Positions 17,637 through 26,153 of a DNA stretch of 64,000 bases are shown here, one piece after another. Source of the DNA: Antarctobacter heliothermus (GTDB taxonomy: Bacteria > Pseudomonadota > Alphaproteobacteria > Rhodobacterales > Rhodobacteraceae); assembly GCF_002237555.1 (NCBI RefSeq), contig NZ_CP022542.1:90468-154467 (forward strand). Reading direction: 5' to 3'. Each line of letters begins with the position of its first letter. The stretch's first letter is position 1. The notes under the pieces were generated by a model, which saw nothing but the letters and a program-made list of their open reading frames with translations, did not search any database and had not been told where the DNA came from. A program made the position numbers and the translations under genes.

Positions 17637-18487
17637 GCCACTTCCTCCGTCTGGGTCAGCAGGGCGGTGCGCAGCGCAGGCTCATCCAGCGGCAGACCGG
17701 CAAAATGCGCCCATGCGTGCACGCCTTGATAAAAGAACAACTCATAGCCGGACAGGATCGTCGCCCCGGCGGCGGCGGCATCGGTCAGGAATTGCGTGTC
17801 GACCGGCGTATAAACCGCGTCAAAGGCCCAGCCCGCCCCCGCCATCGCGGCCTTGGGCAGCGGCGTGCCGTCATGACCCACCATGCCCACAGGGGTGCCG
17901 TTCAGCAGCCCCTCGGCACCCTTGGCCGCCTGTTCGGGGTCGCCCATCGCAACCACGCGCACCCCCTGCCCCAGCGCGCCCAATTCTGCCGCCAGTGTCT
18001 CTGCCTTGGCCATATCGCGGTCCACCAGCCGGATTTCCTGCGCCTTCAGCGCCACCAGCGCAAAGGCCAGCGCGCGGCCCACGCCGCCGGTGCCGATCAG
18101 ACAGCAGACACCGGGCGCCGCGTCCCCGCGCGCCCCGCGATAGGCCGCCATAAAGCCGGTGTAATCGGTGTTCTGGCCCTTGGGGCCATCCGCCTCGAAC
18201 AGCACGGTATTCACCGCCCCGATGGCCCGCACCAGCGGATCATCGACAGTGACCTTGGCAGCGGCGCGTTCCTTATAGGGATAGGTCACGTTGATACCGC
18301 GATAGCCGCACGCTGCGCACTGGGCAAAGACGGTGTCAAAATCCGCGCCCATGTCCTTGGGGATCAGCCGGTCATAGCGCACCACCATACCGTTCTGCCG
18401 CCCCCCCAGCCGGTGCAGCAACGGGGTGCGGGACCGCCCGATATTGTCGCCGATCAGTCCCAGTTTCAGGTCGGGCGTGTCCGTCAT
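17633..18487 (-). CDS. aroE: Shikimate/quinate 5-dehydrogenase-like protein (AroE family)
   Basis: 284 aa from the ATG at 18487, with GGAGG upstream. Substrate domain: LIGDNIGRSRTPLLHRL, then GINVTYPYKE with catalytic Lys, and Asn/Asp in GAVNTVLF and GQNTDYTGF. Cofactor domain: LIGTGGVGRALAFAL. The position between a transporter and quiC points to a catabolic role: oxidation of shikimate (or quinate) to the 3-dehydro form that QuiC then converts. A biosynthetic aroE is expected elsewhere in the genome. The choice of NAD or NADP cannot be read with confidence; Asp in RLVDRDMAKAE favours NAD. Confidence 0.85.
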   Translation of the reverse strand: MTDTPDLKLGLIGDNIGRSRTPLLHRLGGRQNGMVVRYDRLIPKDMGADFDTVFAQCAACGYRGINVTYPYKERAAAKVTVDDPLVRAIGAVNTVLFEADGPKGQNTDYTGFMAAYRGARGDAAPGVCCLIGTGGVGRALAFALVALKAQEIRLVDRDMAKAETLAAELGALGQGVRVVAMGDPEQAAKGAEGLLNGTPVGMVGHDGTPLPKAAMAGAGWAFDAVYTPVDTQFLTDAAAAGATILSGYELFFYQGVHAWAHFAGLPLDEPALRTALLTQTEEVA

Positions 18488-18491
18488 GGTC

Positions 18492-19997
18492 TCAGGCCTC
18501 CTTGCCAAAGATGCGCGCCTTGCCCCAGCGCCAGACCGGCGTCTGTGACACAAAGATCAGGATCACCGCGACAAACAGCACCAGCGACAGCGGGCTGGTC
18601 ACGATGCCCTCAAAGAACCGGCCCAGATCCTCGCGCTCTGAAATGATGGCCCGGCGCCAGTTGTCATCCAGCAGCCGCGACAGGATCACCCCCAGAATGA
18701 CCGGCCCCAGCGGATAGCCGTAGTGGCGCATGAAGTAGCCAAACACGCCAAAACCCAGCATCCAGTAGACATCGGTGATCGAATTGTTCACCGCAAAGGC
18801 CCCGACGATGCTGAGCAGCATGATCAGCGGGATCATCACGCTGCGCGGCATCTCGACGATCTTGGTAAAGACGCGGATGCCGGTCAGACCGAACAGCAGC
18901 ATGAAGCAGTTGGCCGTCACAAGGCAGCCGACGATGAACCAGAACATGTCGGGCTGGTCGATCATCAGCATCGGGCCGGGATTCAGCCCGTGGATGAACA
19001 GCGCACCGATCATGATCGCCGTCACCGCGTCGCCGGGAATGCCCAGCGTCATCATCGGGATGAACGCGCCGCCCACGGCGGCGTTGTTGGCGGTCTCGGG
19101 GGCCACCAGCCCCTCTATCGCGCCCTCCCCAAAGGGGCGTTCGGGCTCTTTGGTCACGCGCTTGGCGTGGTCATAGGCCATCAGCGCCGCGATATCGCCG
19201 CCCGTGCCGGGCAGCGCGCCGATCACCACCCCGATGGTCGAGGTCTGCAACGACAGCGGCAGGTGCTTTTTCACCGTCGACAGCGAGGGCACGATGCGGC
19301 TGATCTTTTGCCGCACGGCGGTCTTGTCGACGTGGTGCAGTTGCAGCAGCGCCTCAGAGACGCCGAACATGCCGATCATCACCGCGATAAAGGAAATCCC
19401 CCCCTCCATCAGCCGCAGGTCAAAGGTGAACCGCTCGGCAAAGGTCAGCGGGTCACGCCCCACCGCGCCAATGGCAAGGCCAAGCGCGCCCGCAAAGATG
19501 CCCTTGACCAGCGACCCCTGGCTGAGCGAGCCAACCAGCAGGATGCCGAGGATCGCCAGCAGCATGTAATCGCGCGGCTGAAACTTCAGCGCGAAATCCG
19601 ACACGAAAGGCGCGGCCAAGGCCAGCACGCCGATGCCGACAAAGCCGCCGATGAAACTCATGACCGTGGTCACGCCAATCGCCGTGCCCGCCTCACCGCG
19701 CTGCGCCATCGGATAGCCGTCCAGCGCCGTGGCAATGGCCGAGGGCGCGCCGGGGATGTTCAGCAGGATCGCCGTGCGCGAGCCGCCGTAAACCCCGCCC
19801 ATATAGATGCCGATCATCAATGAGATCGCCGGGTAGACATCCCATGAAAAGGTGAACGAGATCAGGATCGACACCGCCATCGTCACCGACAGACCGGGGA
19901 TCGCGCCGACATAAATGCCCGCAAAGGTGCCCACCCCCACAAGCAGCAACAGCTGCGGCTGGCTGAACACCAGCAGGAAATCCATCAGCGCGGTCAT
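18492..19997 (-). CDS. tctA: TTT transporter large membrane subunit (TctA family)
   Basis: 501 aa with about 12 membrane segments. Family motifs: GAIPGLSVTMAVSILISFTF near the N-terminus, GGVYGGSRTAILLNIPGAPS, GALPGTGGDIAALMAYDHAK, and GEGAIEGLVAPETANNAAVGG. It is the transmembrane pump of a tripartite tricarboxylate-type system, driven by an ion gradient. Its ATG overlaps the tctB stop by 4 bp. Together with the downstream aroE and quiC genes the context suggests a hydroaromatic acid as ligand, for example quinate or shikimate; this is inference. Confidence 0.93.
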   Translation of the reverse strand: MTALMDFLLVFSQPQLLLLVGVGTFAGIYVGAIPGLSVTMAVSILISFTFSWDVYPAISLMIGIYMGGVYGGSRTAILLNIPGAPSAIATALDGYPMAQRGEAGTAIGVTTVMSFIGGFVGIGVLALAAPFVSDFALKFQPRDYMLLAILGILLVGSLSQGSLVKGIFAGALGLAIGAVGRDPLTFAERFTFDLRLMEGGISFIAVMIGMFGVSEALLQLHHVDKTAVRQKISRIVPSLSTVKKHLPLSLQTSTIGVVIGALPGTGGDIAALMAYDHAKRVTKEPERPFGEGAIEGLVAPETANNAAVGGAFIPMMTLGIPGDAVTAIMIGALFIHGLNPGPMLMIDQPDMFWFIVGCLVTANCFMLLFGLTGIRVFTKIVEMPRSVMIPLIMLLSIVGAFAVNNSITDVYWMLGFGVFGYFMRHYGYPLGPVILGVILSRLLDDNWRRAIISEREDLGRFFEGIVTSPLSLVLFVAVILIFVSQTPVWRWGKARIFGKEA

Positions 19998-20560
19998 TTT
20001 TCCCCTCCGGACATCAATGCGCGGAAAAACTGGACCACTTCGGCCTCTGGCACGATGCCCGCAGGCATCAGCACGGAAAACACGATGCGGAAGATCAGCC
20101 AGATCACCAGCAGGCTGATCAGCGAAATCCCCACCGTCCAGAGCCAGCCGCGATGCGCCAACAGCTTGACCGCAACAATCAGGAACAGCGCCGAGGTCGG
20201 CAAAAAGCCCAGCGGCCGCAGCAACAGGCCATAGCCCACCAGCAGCCCGGCAAACAGGATCACCCGCACCGGCAGGATGTCCCGCATCAGCGTCTCTGCC
20301 CGGTCCAGCGGCAGCCTGCCGGTGCGCAGCGCCACCAGTGCCGCACTGACAACCATGGCCAGACTGGCCGCCATCGGGATGGCCCCGGCAGAGGACAGTT
20401 TGTCAAATCCCGCGATGCCGTAGGCCTCCCACAGCAGGAACAGGCTGGCCGCCAACAAGATCACGGCAAAGCCCAGCTCACCGGGGCGGCGCTTGTCGGG
20501 GGTGCCTCCGGGTGTTGCGTCGGATGTGCCGTCGTGGTGGTCCGGATCTATGCGTTGCAT
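19994..20560 (-). CDS. tctB: TTT transporter small membrane subunit (TctB family)
   Basis: 188 aa with a hydrophilic N-terminus of about 28 residues and four membrane segments, as usual for TctB. GGGAGGAGG precedes the ATG. It partners TctA in the inner membrane. It is separated from tctC by 110 bp containing an intrinsic terminator, so the membrane subunits are probably made in smaller amounts than the binding protein. Confidence 0.88.
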   Translation of the reverse strand: MQRIDPDHHDGTSDATPGGTPDKRRPGELGFAVILLAASLFLLWEAYGIAGFDKLSSAGAIPMAASLAMVVSAALVALRTGRLPLDRAETLMRDILPVRVILFAGLLVGYGLLLRPLGFLPTSALFLIVAVKLLAHRGWLWTVGISLISLLVIWLIFRIVFSVLMPAGIVPEAEVVQFFRALMSGGEK

Positions 20561-20593
20561 GGGCGCCTCCTCCCGTTTGCAGCTTCATGATCG

Positions 20594-20633
20594 AAAAGGG
20601 GCGCCGCTGGTCGCAACGGACAGGCGGCGCCCC
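20594..20633 (-). terminator. Intrinsic terminator between tctC and tctB
   Basis: On the minus strand a perfect 10-bp stem (GGGGCGCCGC 20598-20607 / GCGGCGCCCC 20624-20633, plus-strand wording) is followed by TTTT (complement of 20594-20597). Located after tctC and before tctB, it would cause partial termination. Confidence 0.7.
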
Positions 20634-20670
20634 GAATGTCGGCAGGCCCCGCAGGGCCCGCCGATCGGTG

Positions 20671-21672
20671 TTATTCGCCCGGACGGGCGATGCCGAACTC
20701 CTCAGGAGAGTTCTTGGCCAGACCGGCATCCTGCAGCAGCCATGCGGTGCCCTGCTGCCACTTGGACAGGAACGCCTCGGCCTCGGCGCCGGAAATCCCC
20801 ATCAGGGTGTATCCACGGCCCTCCATCAGCTCGACAAATTCGGCGTTCTGCGCCCCTTCGGCATAGGCGGCGGATAGTTTCGCCACCACGTCATCGGGCG
20901 TGCCTTTCTTGGCGAAAACGCCAAAGAACGGCCCCCAGGGCAGATAGGTGTTATAGCCGTCATTGACCTCTGTCACGGCGGGCACATCGGGCAGCCGGTC
21001 GCTGGGCGCGGTGTCCATGATGGCCAGCGGCTTCATGTTGCCGGCGCGGATGCCATCAACCGCCAGACCCAGCACAACCGGCATCACGTCAATCGCGCCG
21101 CCCTGCAGGCCGGTCAGCGCAGGACCGTCGCCATCATAGGGCACCTCGATCACGTCCAGCCCGCCCTCGACGGCACCGATCATGGCGTTGATCACCGACG
21201 GCAACCCCCCCGGCCCGGTCGAGCCAAAGCGGACCTCACCCGGATTGGCCGCGATATGGGCCATCATCTCGGCGTAGGTATCAAAGGGCGCATCGTTGTT
21301 GGCCACCAGAATGGGCGTGCCACGGGCCAGGATGTTGACCGGGATGAATTCGCCGTAATCCTTGTCGCCAAGGCCCATGATCTTGTACAGCATCGGGTTT
21401 TCCGCGCCCATCAGCACGGTGTAGCCGTCGGCATCCGCATCGGCCACATGGTTCAGCGCAATGGCACCGACCGCGCCGGTCATGTTCTGCATGACCACGT
21501 TGCCGCCCAGCACTTTTTCGGCGTGGGGCGTGACAGCCCGCATCACCGTATCGGTCGAGCCACCGGCCCCCCACTGAATGATGCCCTGGATTTCCTTTTC
21601 CGGGTACTCGGCAGCGGCAAAACCGGCCGACAGCGCCAGCGCCGCAACGGCGCCGTAAAACATGCGTTTCAT
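20671..21672 (-). CDS. tctC: TTT transporter periplasmic binding protein (TctC family)
   Basis: 333 aa from the ATG at 21672 with AGGGAGGA upstream. Signal peptide of about 21 residues ending GFAAA. The TctC (Bug) fold follows, with IIQWGAGGSTDTVMRAV at the ligand loop, a Gly-Ala-Ile-Ala segment after the first beta-strand, and GSTGPGGLPSVINAMIG. It binds the ligand in the periplasm for TctBA. First gene of tctCBA-aroE-quiC; its upstream region carries two TAACGT-type sites also present upstream of the LysR gene. Confidence 0.92.
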   Translation of the reverse strand: MKRMFYGAVAALALSAGFAAAEYPEKEIQGIIQWGAGGSTDTVMRAVTPHAEKVLGGNVVMQNMTGAVGAIALNHVADADADGYTVLMGAENPMLYKIMGLGDKDYGEFIPVNILARGTPILVANNDAPFDTYAEMMAHIAANPGEVRFGSTGPGGLPSVINAMIGAVEGGLDVIEVPYDGDGPALTGLQGGAIDVMPVVLGLAVDGIRAGNMKPLAIMDTAPSDRLPDVPAVTEVNDGYNTYLPWGPFFGVFAKKGTPDDVVAKLSAAYAEGAQNAEFVELMEGRGYTLMGISGAEAEAFLSKWQQGTAWLLQDAGLAKNSPEEFGIARPGE

Positions 21673-21753
21673 GGTATCCTCCCTAAACGTCATCTCTTGT
21701 CGCCGCCGGTGTACTCCGGCGCGTAACCGGGAAATAATCGCAGCGGCGGCTCG

Positions 21754-21797
21754 TAACGTCAAATACCCAATCTAACCGGACATTAACATAACGTTAT
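21754..21797. promoter_or_regulatory. Two candidate LysR sites upstream of tctC
   Basis: TAACGTCA at 21754-21761 and the perfect palindrome ATAACGTTAT at 21788-21797, 80-125 bp upstream of the tctC start. The same element (TGACGTTA on the other strand) occurs twice upstream of the LysR gene. Confidence 0.55.
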
Positions 21798-21798
21798 T

Positions 21799-22719
21799 TC
21801 ACCGCTGCAGCCACGGCCCGTCCTCGACGGCCTTGGCCAGTTCGCGGCGGAATTGCTGGATGGTGTATTCGGCAAAGCCCGACAACACCCGGCCCTTCTT
21901 GCGCACCACATAGGTGGGAATCTTGGCCTCTTCGGTCAGCGGGCGGCGGACAACGCCGGGCATATAGACCTCGGCCACCGAAAACGCGTCGATCACCGCC
22001 ACCCCCAACCCGTGCCGCACCAGACTGACCAGCGTCTGGGCAAAGCGCCCGCGCAGGGCGTGGCGCGGCGGCAGGCCCGCCTCAATGAACGGTTGCGCCA
22101 GCAGCTTGCCATAGGGGTCGGCGGGGTCGATGCCCACCAGCGGCTCGGTTGCCAGATCGTGCACCGACACACTGTCCCGCGCCGCCAGCCTGTGGCCGTC
22201 GGGCAGGATCACCACCAGCTGCCCCTCGGCGATCTGCTCATTCTCCACGGCGGCGTTGTCGACCCGCGAGCTCATGATCACAAATTCGCCGCGCTCCAGC
22301 AGCAGGTAATCCACCGTCTCCTCGATCTTGAGGATGTTGAGATCGATGAACAGATCGCCGTACCGCGCCCGCACCCGCTGCAACACCCGCGCGGCGATGA
22401 ACTGCGCCACCGAGGGCGCAGAGGCAAAGGCCAGCCGCACGTCCTCGCCCTGTTGCAGCGCGCCGACCGCCTGTTGCAGGTTCTCGACGCCCTTGTAGAC
22501 CTCACGCACCTGATCGAACACGGTGCTGGCCTCGATCGACGGCACAAACAGCCCGGCCTTGCGTTCGAACAGCCGGATGCCCAGCGAGTCCTCGGTGTGT
22601 TTCACAAGGCGGCTGATGCCGGGGGCCGAGACGTTCAGCATCTTGGCCGCCCCGCTGATCGTGCCGGTCATCATGACGGCGCGGATCACCTCGATCTGTC
22701 TCAGTGTCATCTCTGCCAT
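21799..22719 (-). CDS. LysR-family regulator of the tctCBA-aroE-quiC locus
   Basis: 306 aa. The N-terminal HTH includes GTISGAAKMLNVSAPGISRL; the effector domain has the usual two-lobe pattern (VRLAFASAPSVAQFIAARVL, LVVILPDGHRLA, LVRHGLGVAVIDAF). GGGAGG precedes the ATG. It sits between the tctC operon and a divergent FAD-oxidoreductase gene, the normal position for a LysR that controls both. Four copies of a TGACGTTA-like element, two in each promoter region, support this. The inducer is likely the transported acid or a pathway intermediate. Confidence 0.87.
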   Translation of the reverse strand: MAEMTLRQIEVIRAVMMTGTISGAAKMLNVSAPGISRLVKHTEDSLGIRLFERKAGLFVPSIEASTVFDQVREVYKGVENLQQAVGALQQGEDVRLAFASAPSVAQFIAARVLQRVRARYGDLFIDLNILKIEETVDYLLLERGEFVIMSSRVDNAAVENEQIAEGQLVVILPDGHRLAARDSVSVHDLATEPLVGIDPADPYGKLLAQPFIEAGLPPRHALRGRFAQTLVSLVRHGLGVAVIDAFSVAEVYMPGVVRRPLTEEAKIPTYVVRKKGRVLSGFAEYTIQQFRRELAKAVEDGPWLQR

Positions 22720-22744
22720 TGCGCGGCCTCCCCGCGGATTAACC

Positions 22745-22782
22745 TGACGTTACGAGGAGGCAAAAACAAGCATTTGACGTTA
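22745..22782. promoter_or_regulatory. Two candidate LysR sites in the divergent promoter region
   Basis: TGACGTTA at 22745-22752 and again at 22775-22782, exactly 30 bp apart (about three helical turns), between the LysR gene and the FAD oxidoreductase gene. They match the elements upstream of tctC. Confidence 0.55.
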
Positions 22783-22828
22783 GGCGTGTTTCGCCGAACC
22801 CTGTCCCCTGTCTGGATCAGGGGGGGTC

Positions 22829-24526
22829 ATGAACGACGTGAGAAAGGCAGAGAACTGCGATCTGCTGGTTGTCGGCTCTGGCGCGGCGGGGCTGGCGGCG
22901 GCGGTCACGGCGGCGCAGGGCGGTTTGCGGGTGATCCTTGCGGAAAAGGCGGCCGTTCTGGGCGGCACCACCGCGTGGTCGGGCGGCTGGATCTGGGCGC
23001 CCTGCTCGGATGTGGCGCGCCGCCACGGCATTGAGGAAGACCCGGCAGAACCGCGCCGCTATCTGGCCGGGGTGCTGGGCAACAGCTTCAACGCCGGACT
23101 GGTCGACGCCTTTCTGGCCGCTGCGCCAGAGATGGTGGCGTTCATGGAGCGTCAGACCGCGCTCTGCTTTGACTGCGGCGCGCGGATACCCGACACCTAT
23201 GGCCATCTGCCCGGCGCGGGTCAGGGCGGACGGTCGGTCATCGCGCAACCCTATGATGCCCGCGCGCTGGGGCCGGACATCGCCCTGCTGCGCGCGCCGC
23301 TGCGCGAGACGACGTTCTGGGGCATGACCATACAGGCCGGACCGGACCTGCGCGCCTTTCTGACCGCGACGCGGTCCTTGCGGTCGGCGGTTCATGTGGC
23401 GCAGCGGCTGGGGCGGCACCTGTGGGATCTGGCGCGCCATGGCCGGGGGATGCAACTGCGCAACGGCAACGCGCTGGTGGCGCGTCTGCTGCGCTCGGCA
23501 CGCGATCTGGGGGTCGATATCCGGCCATCCCATGCGGCGGCGCGGCTGGTGACGCGCGACGGTGCAGTCATTGGCGCGGTGCTGAGCGGCCCGCAGGGGG
23601 ACATCCGCATCCACGCGGCGCGCGGCGTGGTGCTGGCCTGTGGCGGCTTTCCGCATGATCTCGCCCGCCGCGCCGCCAGCTTTCCCCGTCCTGATACGCA
23701 CTTGCCGCTGGCCGTGGACAGTGCCACCGGCGACGGGCTGCGGCTGGGCGAGTCCGCAGGCGGCCAACAGGCGTTGGACCTTGCGGCGGCGGGGGCGTGG
23801 TGCCCGGTCTCAAAAGTGGTTTGGCCGGGGGGTGATACAGGGGTGTTCCCGCATATCATCGACCGGGGCAAACCCGGCGTGATCGGCGTGCTCACCAATG
23901 GCCGCCGGTTCTGCAATGAGGGGCTGGGCTATCACGATTACGTCCGTGAGATGCTGGCCGCCACCGCCGACCAGCCAGAGCCCGCCTCATGGCTGGTTTG
24001 CGATCATCGCTTTCTGCGCCGTTACGGGCTGGGCATCGTGCGTCCGGCCCCCTTGCCCATTGGCGGCTGGAGCCGGGCGGGCTATCTGCGCACCGGCAAA
24101 ACGCCCGCGGCCCTCGCCCGCGCCTGCGGCATCGACCCGGACGCGCTGACCGCAACCCTGACCCGTTTCAACGATCACGCCCGTCAGGGCGTGGACCCGG
24201 AATTTCATCGCGGCACAACCGCCTACATGCGGCTGCAAGGCGACCCGGATATCAGCCCCAACCCCTGCCTCGCCCCGATCGACCGTGCGCCCTATTACGC
24301 GGTGAGGGTCGTCCCGGGCAGCTTTGGCACCTTTGCCGGGCTGCAAACTGACGGCCATGCCCGCGTGCTGGACGGCACAGGCGCGCCGATCCGGGGGCTG
24401 TATGCCGCTGGCACCGACATGGCCAGCGTCATGGGCGGGCAGTATCCGGCGGGCGGCATCAATCTAGGTCCGGCGCTGACCTTTGGCTATGTCGCGGGCC
24501 GCCACGCGGCACAGGAGCACCCATGA
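22829..24526 (+). CDS. FAD-dependent oxidoreductase (flavoprotein dehydrogenase, KstD/fumarate-reductase-like)
   Basis: 565 aa. N-terminal FAD-binding motif VVGSGAAGLAAAVTAAQGG (about 15-33) followed by AVLGGTTAWSGGWIW, and a C-terminal FAD-contact segment GLYAAGTDMASVMGGQYPAGG. This is the FAD_binding_2 family, which includes 3-ketosteroid dehydrogenase and soluble fumarate reductases. It lacks a signal peptide or heme motif. It overlaps the next gene by 4 bp (ATGA). Divergent from the LysR gene and sharing its motif, it may oxidise or desaturate the hydroaromatic ligand, for example by ring dehydrogenation; that role is inferred from context. Confidence 0.82.
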   Translation: MNDVRKAENCDLLVVGSGAAGLAAAVTAAQGGLRVILAEKAAVLGGTTAWSGGWIWAPCSDVARRHGIEEDPAEPRRYLAGVLGNSFNAGLVDAFLAAAPEMVAFMERQTALCFDCGARIPDTYGHLPGAGQGGRSVIAQPYDARALGPDIALLRAPLRETTFWGMTIQAGPDLRAFLTATRSLRSAVHVAQRLGRHLWDLARHGRGMQLRNGNALVARLLRSARDLGVDIRPSHAAARLVTRDGAVIGAVLSGPQGDIRIHAARGVVLACGGFPHDLARRAASFPRPDTHLPLAVDSATGDGLRLGESAGGQQALDLAAAGAWCPVSKVVWPGGDTGVFPHIIDRGKPGVIGVLTNGRRFCNEGLGYHDYVREMLAATADQPEPASWLVCDHRFLRRYGLGIVRPAPLPIGGWSRAGYLRTGKTPAALARACGIDPDALTATLTRFNDHARQGVDPEFHRGTTAYMRLQGDPDISPNPCLAPIDRAPYYAVRVVPGSFGTFAGLQTDGHARVLDGTGAPIRGLYAAGTDMASVMGGQYPAGGINLGPALTFGYVAGRHAAQEHP

Positions 24527-25371
24527 CCCGCACTCCCGAAAATCGCCTGCTGTCGCTGGCCCATCTGACCGCCATCGACCTGCCCCCGCCCGCGCTGATC
24601 CATGCCGCCGCAACCGCCGGGTTCGACGCGGTCGGCCTGCGGCTGTTGCGCGTCACGCCCACCAGCCCCGGCTATCCGCTGATGCACGACCCTGCCCTGC
24701 TGCGCGCCACGCAGGACGCGCTGCGCGCCACCGGCCTGCGCGTCCACGACATCGAATTCGTCAAGCTGGAGCCGGACACCGACCCCGCCCAGCTGTGCGC
24801 CTTTCTGGACACCGGCGCCGCCCTTGGCGCGTCTGAGGTCATCTGCGCGCCCTATGATCCCGATCTGACCCGCCTTGCTGACCGTCTGGGCGCGCTGGCC
24901 GATCTGGCCGCCGCCCGTGGTCTTGGCGTCTCGCTCGAATTCTTTCCCTGGACCGTCGTGCCCAGCCTAGAGGACGCGCTGCGCGTGGTCGAACAGGCCG
25001 GGCCGACCGTTGGCATCCTTGTGGACAGCCTGCATTTCGACCGCTCGACCAGCCGCCGTGAGACGCTGACCACCCTGCCGCCGAACCGCCTGCGCCTTGC
25101 ACATCTGTGTGACGCGCGGGTCGCCCCGCCCTATACAACCGACGCCCTGCTGCACACCGCGCGCGAGGACCGCCTGCCGCCCGGCGAGGGCAAAATCGAC
25201 CTTGTGGAGTTCCTGCGCGCCCTGCCCGCCGATCTGCCGCTGGGACTGGAGGTGCCGATGGCCGTGCGCACCGCCCGCGCCGGGTCGGACAGCGTGATCC
25301 GCGACACGCTACACGCCACCCGCAATCTGCTGCGCAGGCTGGACCCGCCGCCACCCCGGCGCGGGATCTGA
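24523..25371 (+). CDS. Sugar-phosphate isomerase/epimerase-like TIM-barrel protein
   Basis: 282 aa of the AP endonuclease 2 / xylose-isomerase-like fold: AGFDAVGLRLLRV near the N-terminus, a metal-ligand Glu in LGVSLEFFPWTVVPS, Asp and His in VGILVDSLHFDR, and Glu in LGLEVPM. It overlaps the FAD oxidoreductase stop, so both proteins are made together. Related to the TIM barrel of QuiC and to the protein at 41395-42198, which also sits in a hydroaromatic-type cluster. It may isomerise or dehydrate an intermediate; the substrate is not identifiable. Confidence 0.75.
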   Translation: MTRTPENRLLSLAHLTAIDLPPPALIHAAATAGFDAVGLRLLRVTPTSPGYPLMHDPALLRATQDALRATGLRVHDIEFVKLEPDTDPAQLCAFLDTGAALGASEVICAPYDPDLTRLADRLGALADLAAARGLGVSLEFFPWTVVPSLEDALRVVEQAGPTVGILVDSLHFDRSTSRRETLTTLPPNRLRLAHLCDARVAPPYTTDALLHTAREDRLPPGEGKIDLVEFLRALPADLPLGLEVPMAVRTARAGSDSVIRDTLHATRNLLRRLDPPPPRRGI

Positions 25372-25388
25372 GGCCCATCGCTTGTCTG

Positions 25389-25991
25389 TTACTGAACGGG
25401 GCTGCTGCGCAATTGACCGATCTCATCGGCCAGATCCTGACACAGCGCCTGCATCCTGACCGGATCGGTGTCCCGCTGCGCCTGCACCTTGAGGCCAAAG
25501 ATATAGGTCTGGACCCGACGCGCCAGCCGGTCCGGTGCGCTGTCCGCGGGCAGTTCGCCCAGATCCCGGGCGCGGCGGAACGCCTCTGTCAGCGTGTCTT
25601 CGACCCGGTCGAGATGGGCCAGAACAAACTCCCGCAGCTCTGACCCTGACGGCACTTCGAGCAGGGATTTGACCAACATGCAGGCCGTCGAGGGCCGGTC
25701 GCAGGACTGCGGGGCCGCAAGGCCGCGCAGATGGGCCTGCAGCGCCGCAAGCGGCGAGCCCGCCGTGCCGATGGTGGTGTTCAGCTCATCGGCCATACGC
25801 GCGGCGTAGCGGTCAAGCGTGGCGCGGAACAGCGCCTCCTTGCTCTGGAAGGCGGCATAGATCGACCCCGGGCGCATGCCCAGCACCGCCTCGAGATCCT
25901 TCATCGAAGTCGCGTGATACCCCTTGACCCAGAACAGGGACATGGCGGCATCCAGCGCGGCATCGCGGTCATATGAGGCGGGTCGTGCCAT
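25389..25991 (-). CDS. TetR-family regulator
   Basis: 200 aa from the ATG at 25991, giving the usual start MARPASYDRDAALDAAMSLF; the longer reading runs into the operator region. HTH at GYHATSMKDLEAVLGMRPGSIYAAFQSKE (in part), then the TetR_C domain with a CMLV cysteine. It is divergent from an AhpD-like gene and two perfect copies of a TTGAG-N6-CTCAA operator lie between them, so it very likely represses itself and that gene. A redox or electrophile signal is plausible. Confidence 0.87.
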   Translation of the reverse strand: MARPASYDRDAALDAAMSLFWVKGYHATSMKDLEAVLGMRPGSIYAAFQSKEALFRATLDRYAARMADELNTTIGTAGSPLAALQAHLRGLAAPQSCDRPSTACMLVKSLLEVPSGSELREFVLAHLDRVEDTLTEAFRRARDLGELPADSAPDRLARRVQTYIFGLKVQAQRDTDPVRMQALCQDLADEIGQLRSSPVQ

Positions 25992-26044
25992 GGCGGTCAA
26001 CATAGCTTGGCCACGGGTCGAAAAGAAGACCCCGGAGACATTAT

Positions 26045-26083
26045 TTGAGCGATCACTCAAATATTACTTGAGCAATCACTCAA
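26045..26083. promoter_or_regulatory. Tandem TetR operators
   Basis: TTGAGCGATCACTCAA (26045-26060) and TTGAGCAATCACTCAA (26068-26083): two inverted repeats with arms TTGAG/CTCAA, start-to-start 23 bp, between the divergent TetR and AhpD-like genes. The shape matches operators of many TetR repressors. Confidence 0.8.
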
Positions 26084-26153
26084 GAACGACAACATGGGTG
26101 GCAGACGGGGCCCATCCCGGCCCCCATCAGAGCAAACGACAAGGAACCGCCAC

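Noticed and set aside
15561..17729. A 722-codon open frame on the plus strand
   Set aside because: It lies opposite quiC, aroE and the acuI end and is rich in His, Arg and Gln without any domain; it is an antisense shadow of GC-rich coding DNA.
18723..19823. A 366-codon open frame opposite tctA
   Set aside because: Low-complexity, His/Asp/Arg-rich, no family signature; tctA on the other strand is unambiguous.
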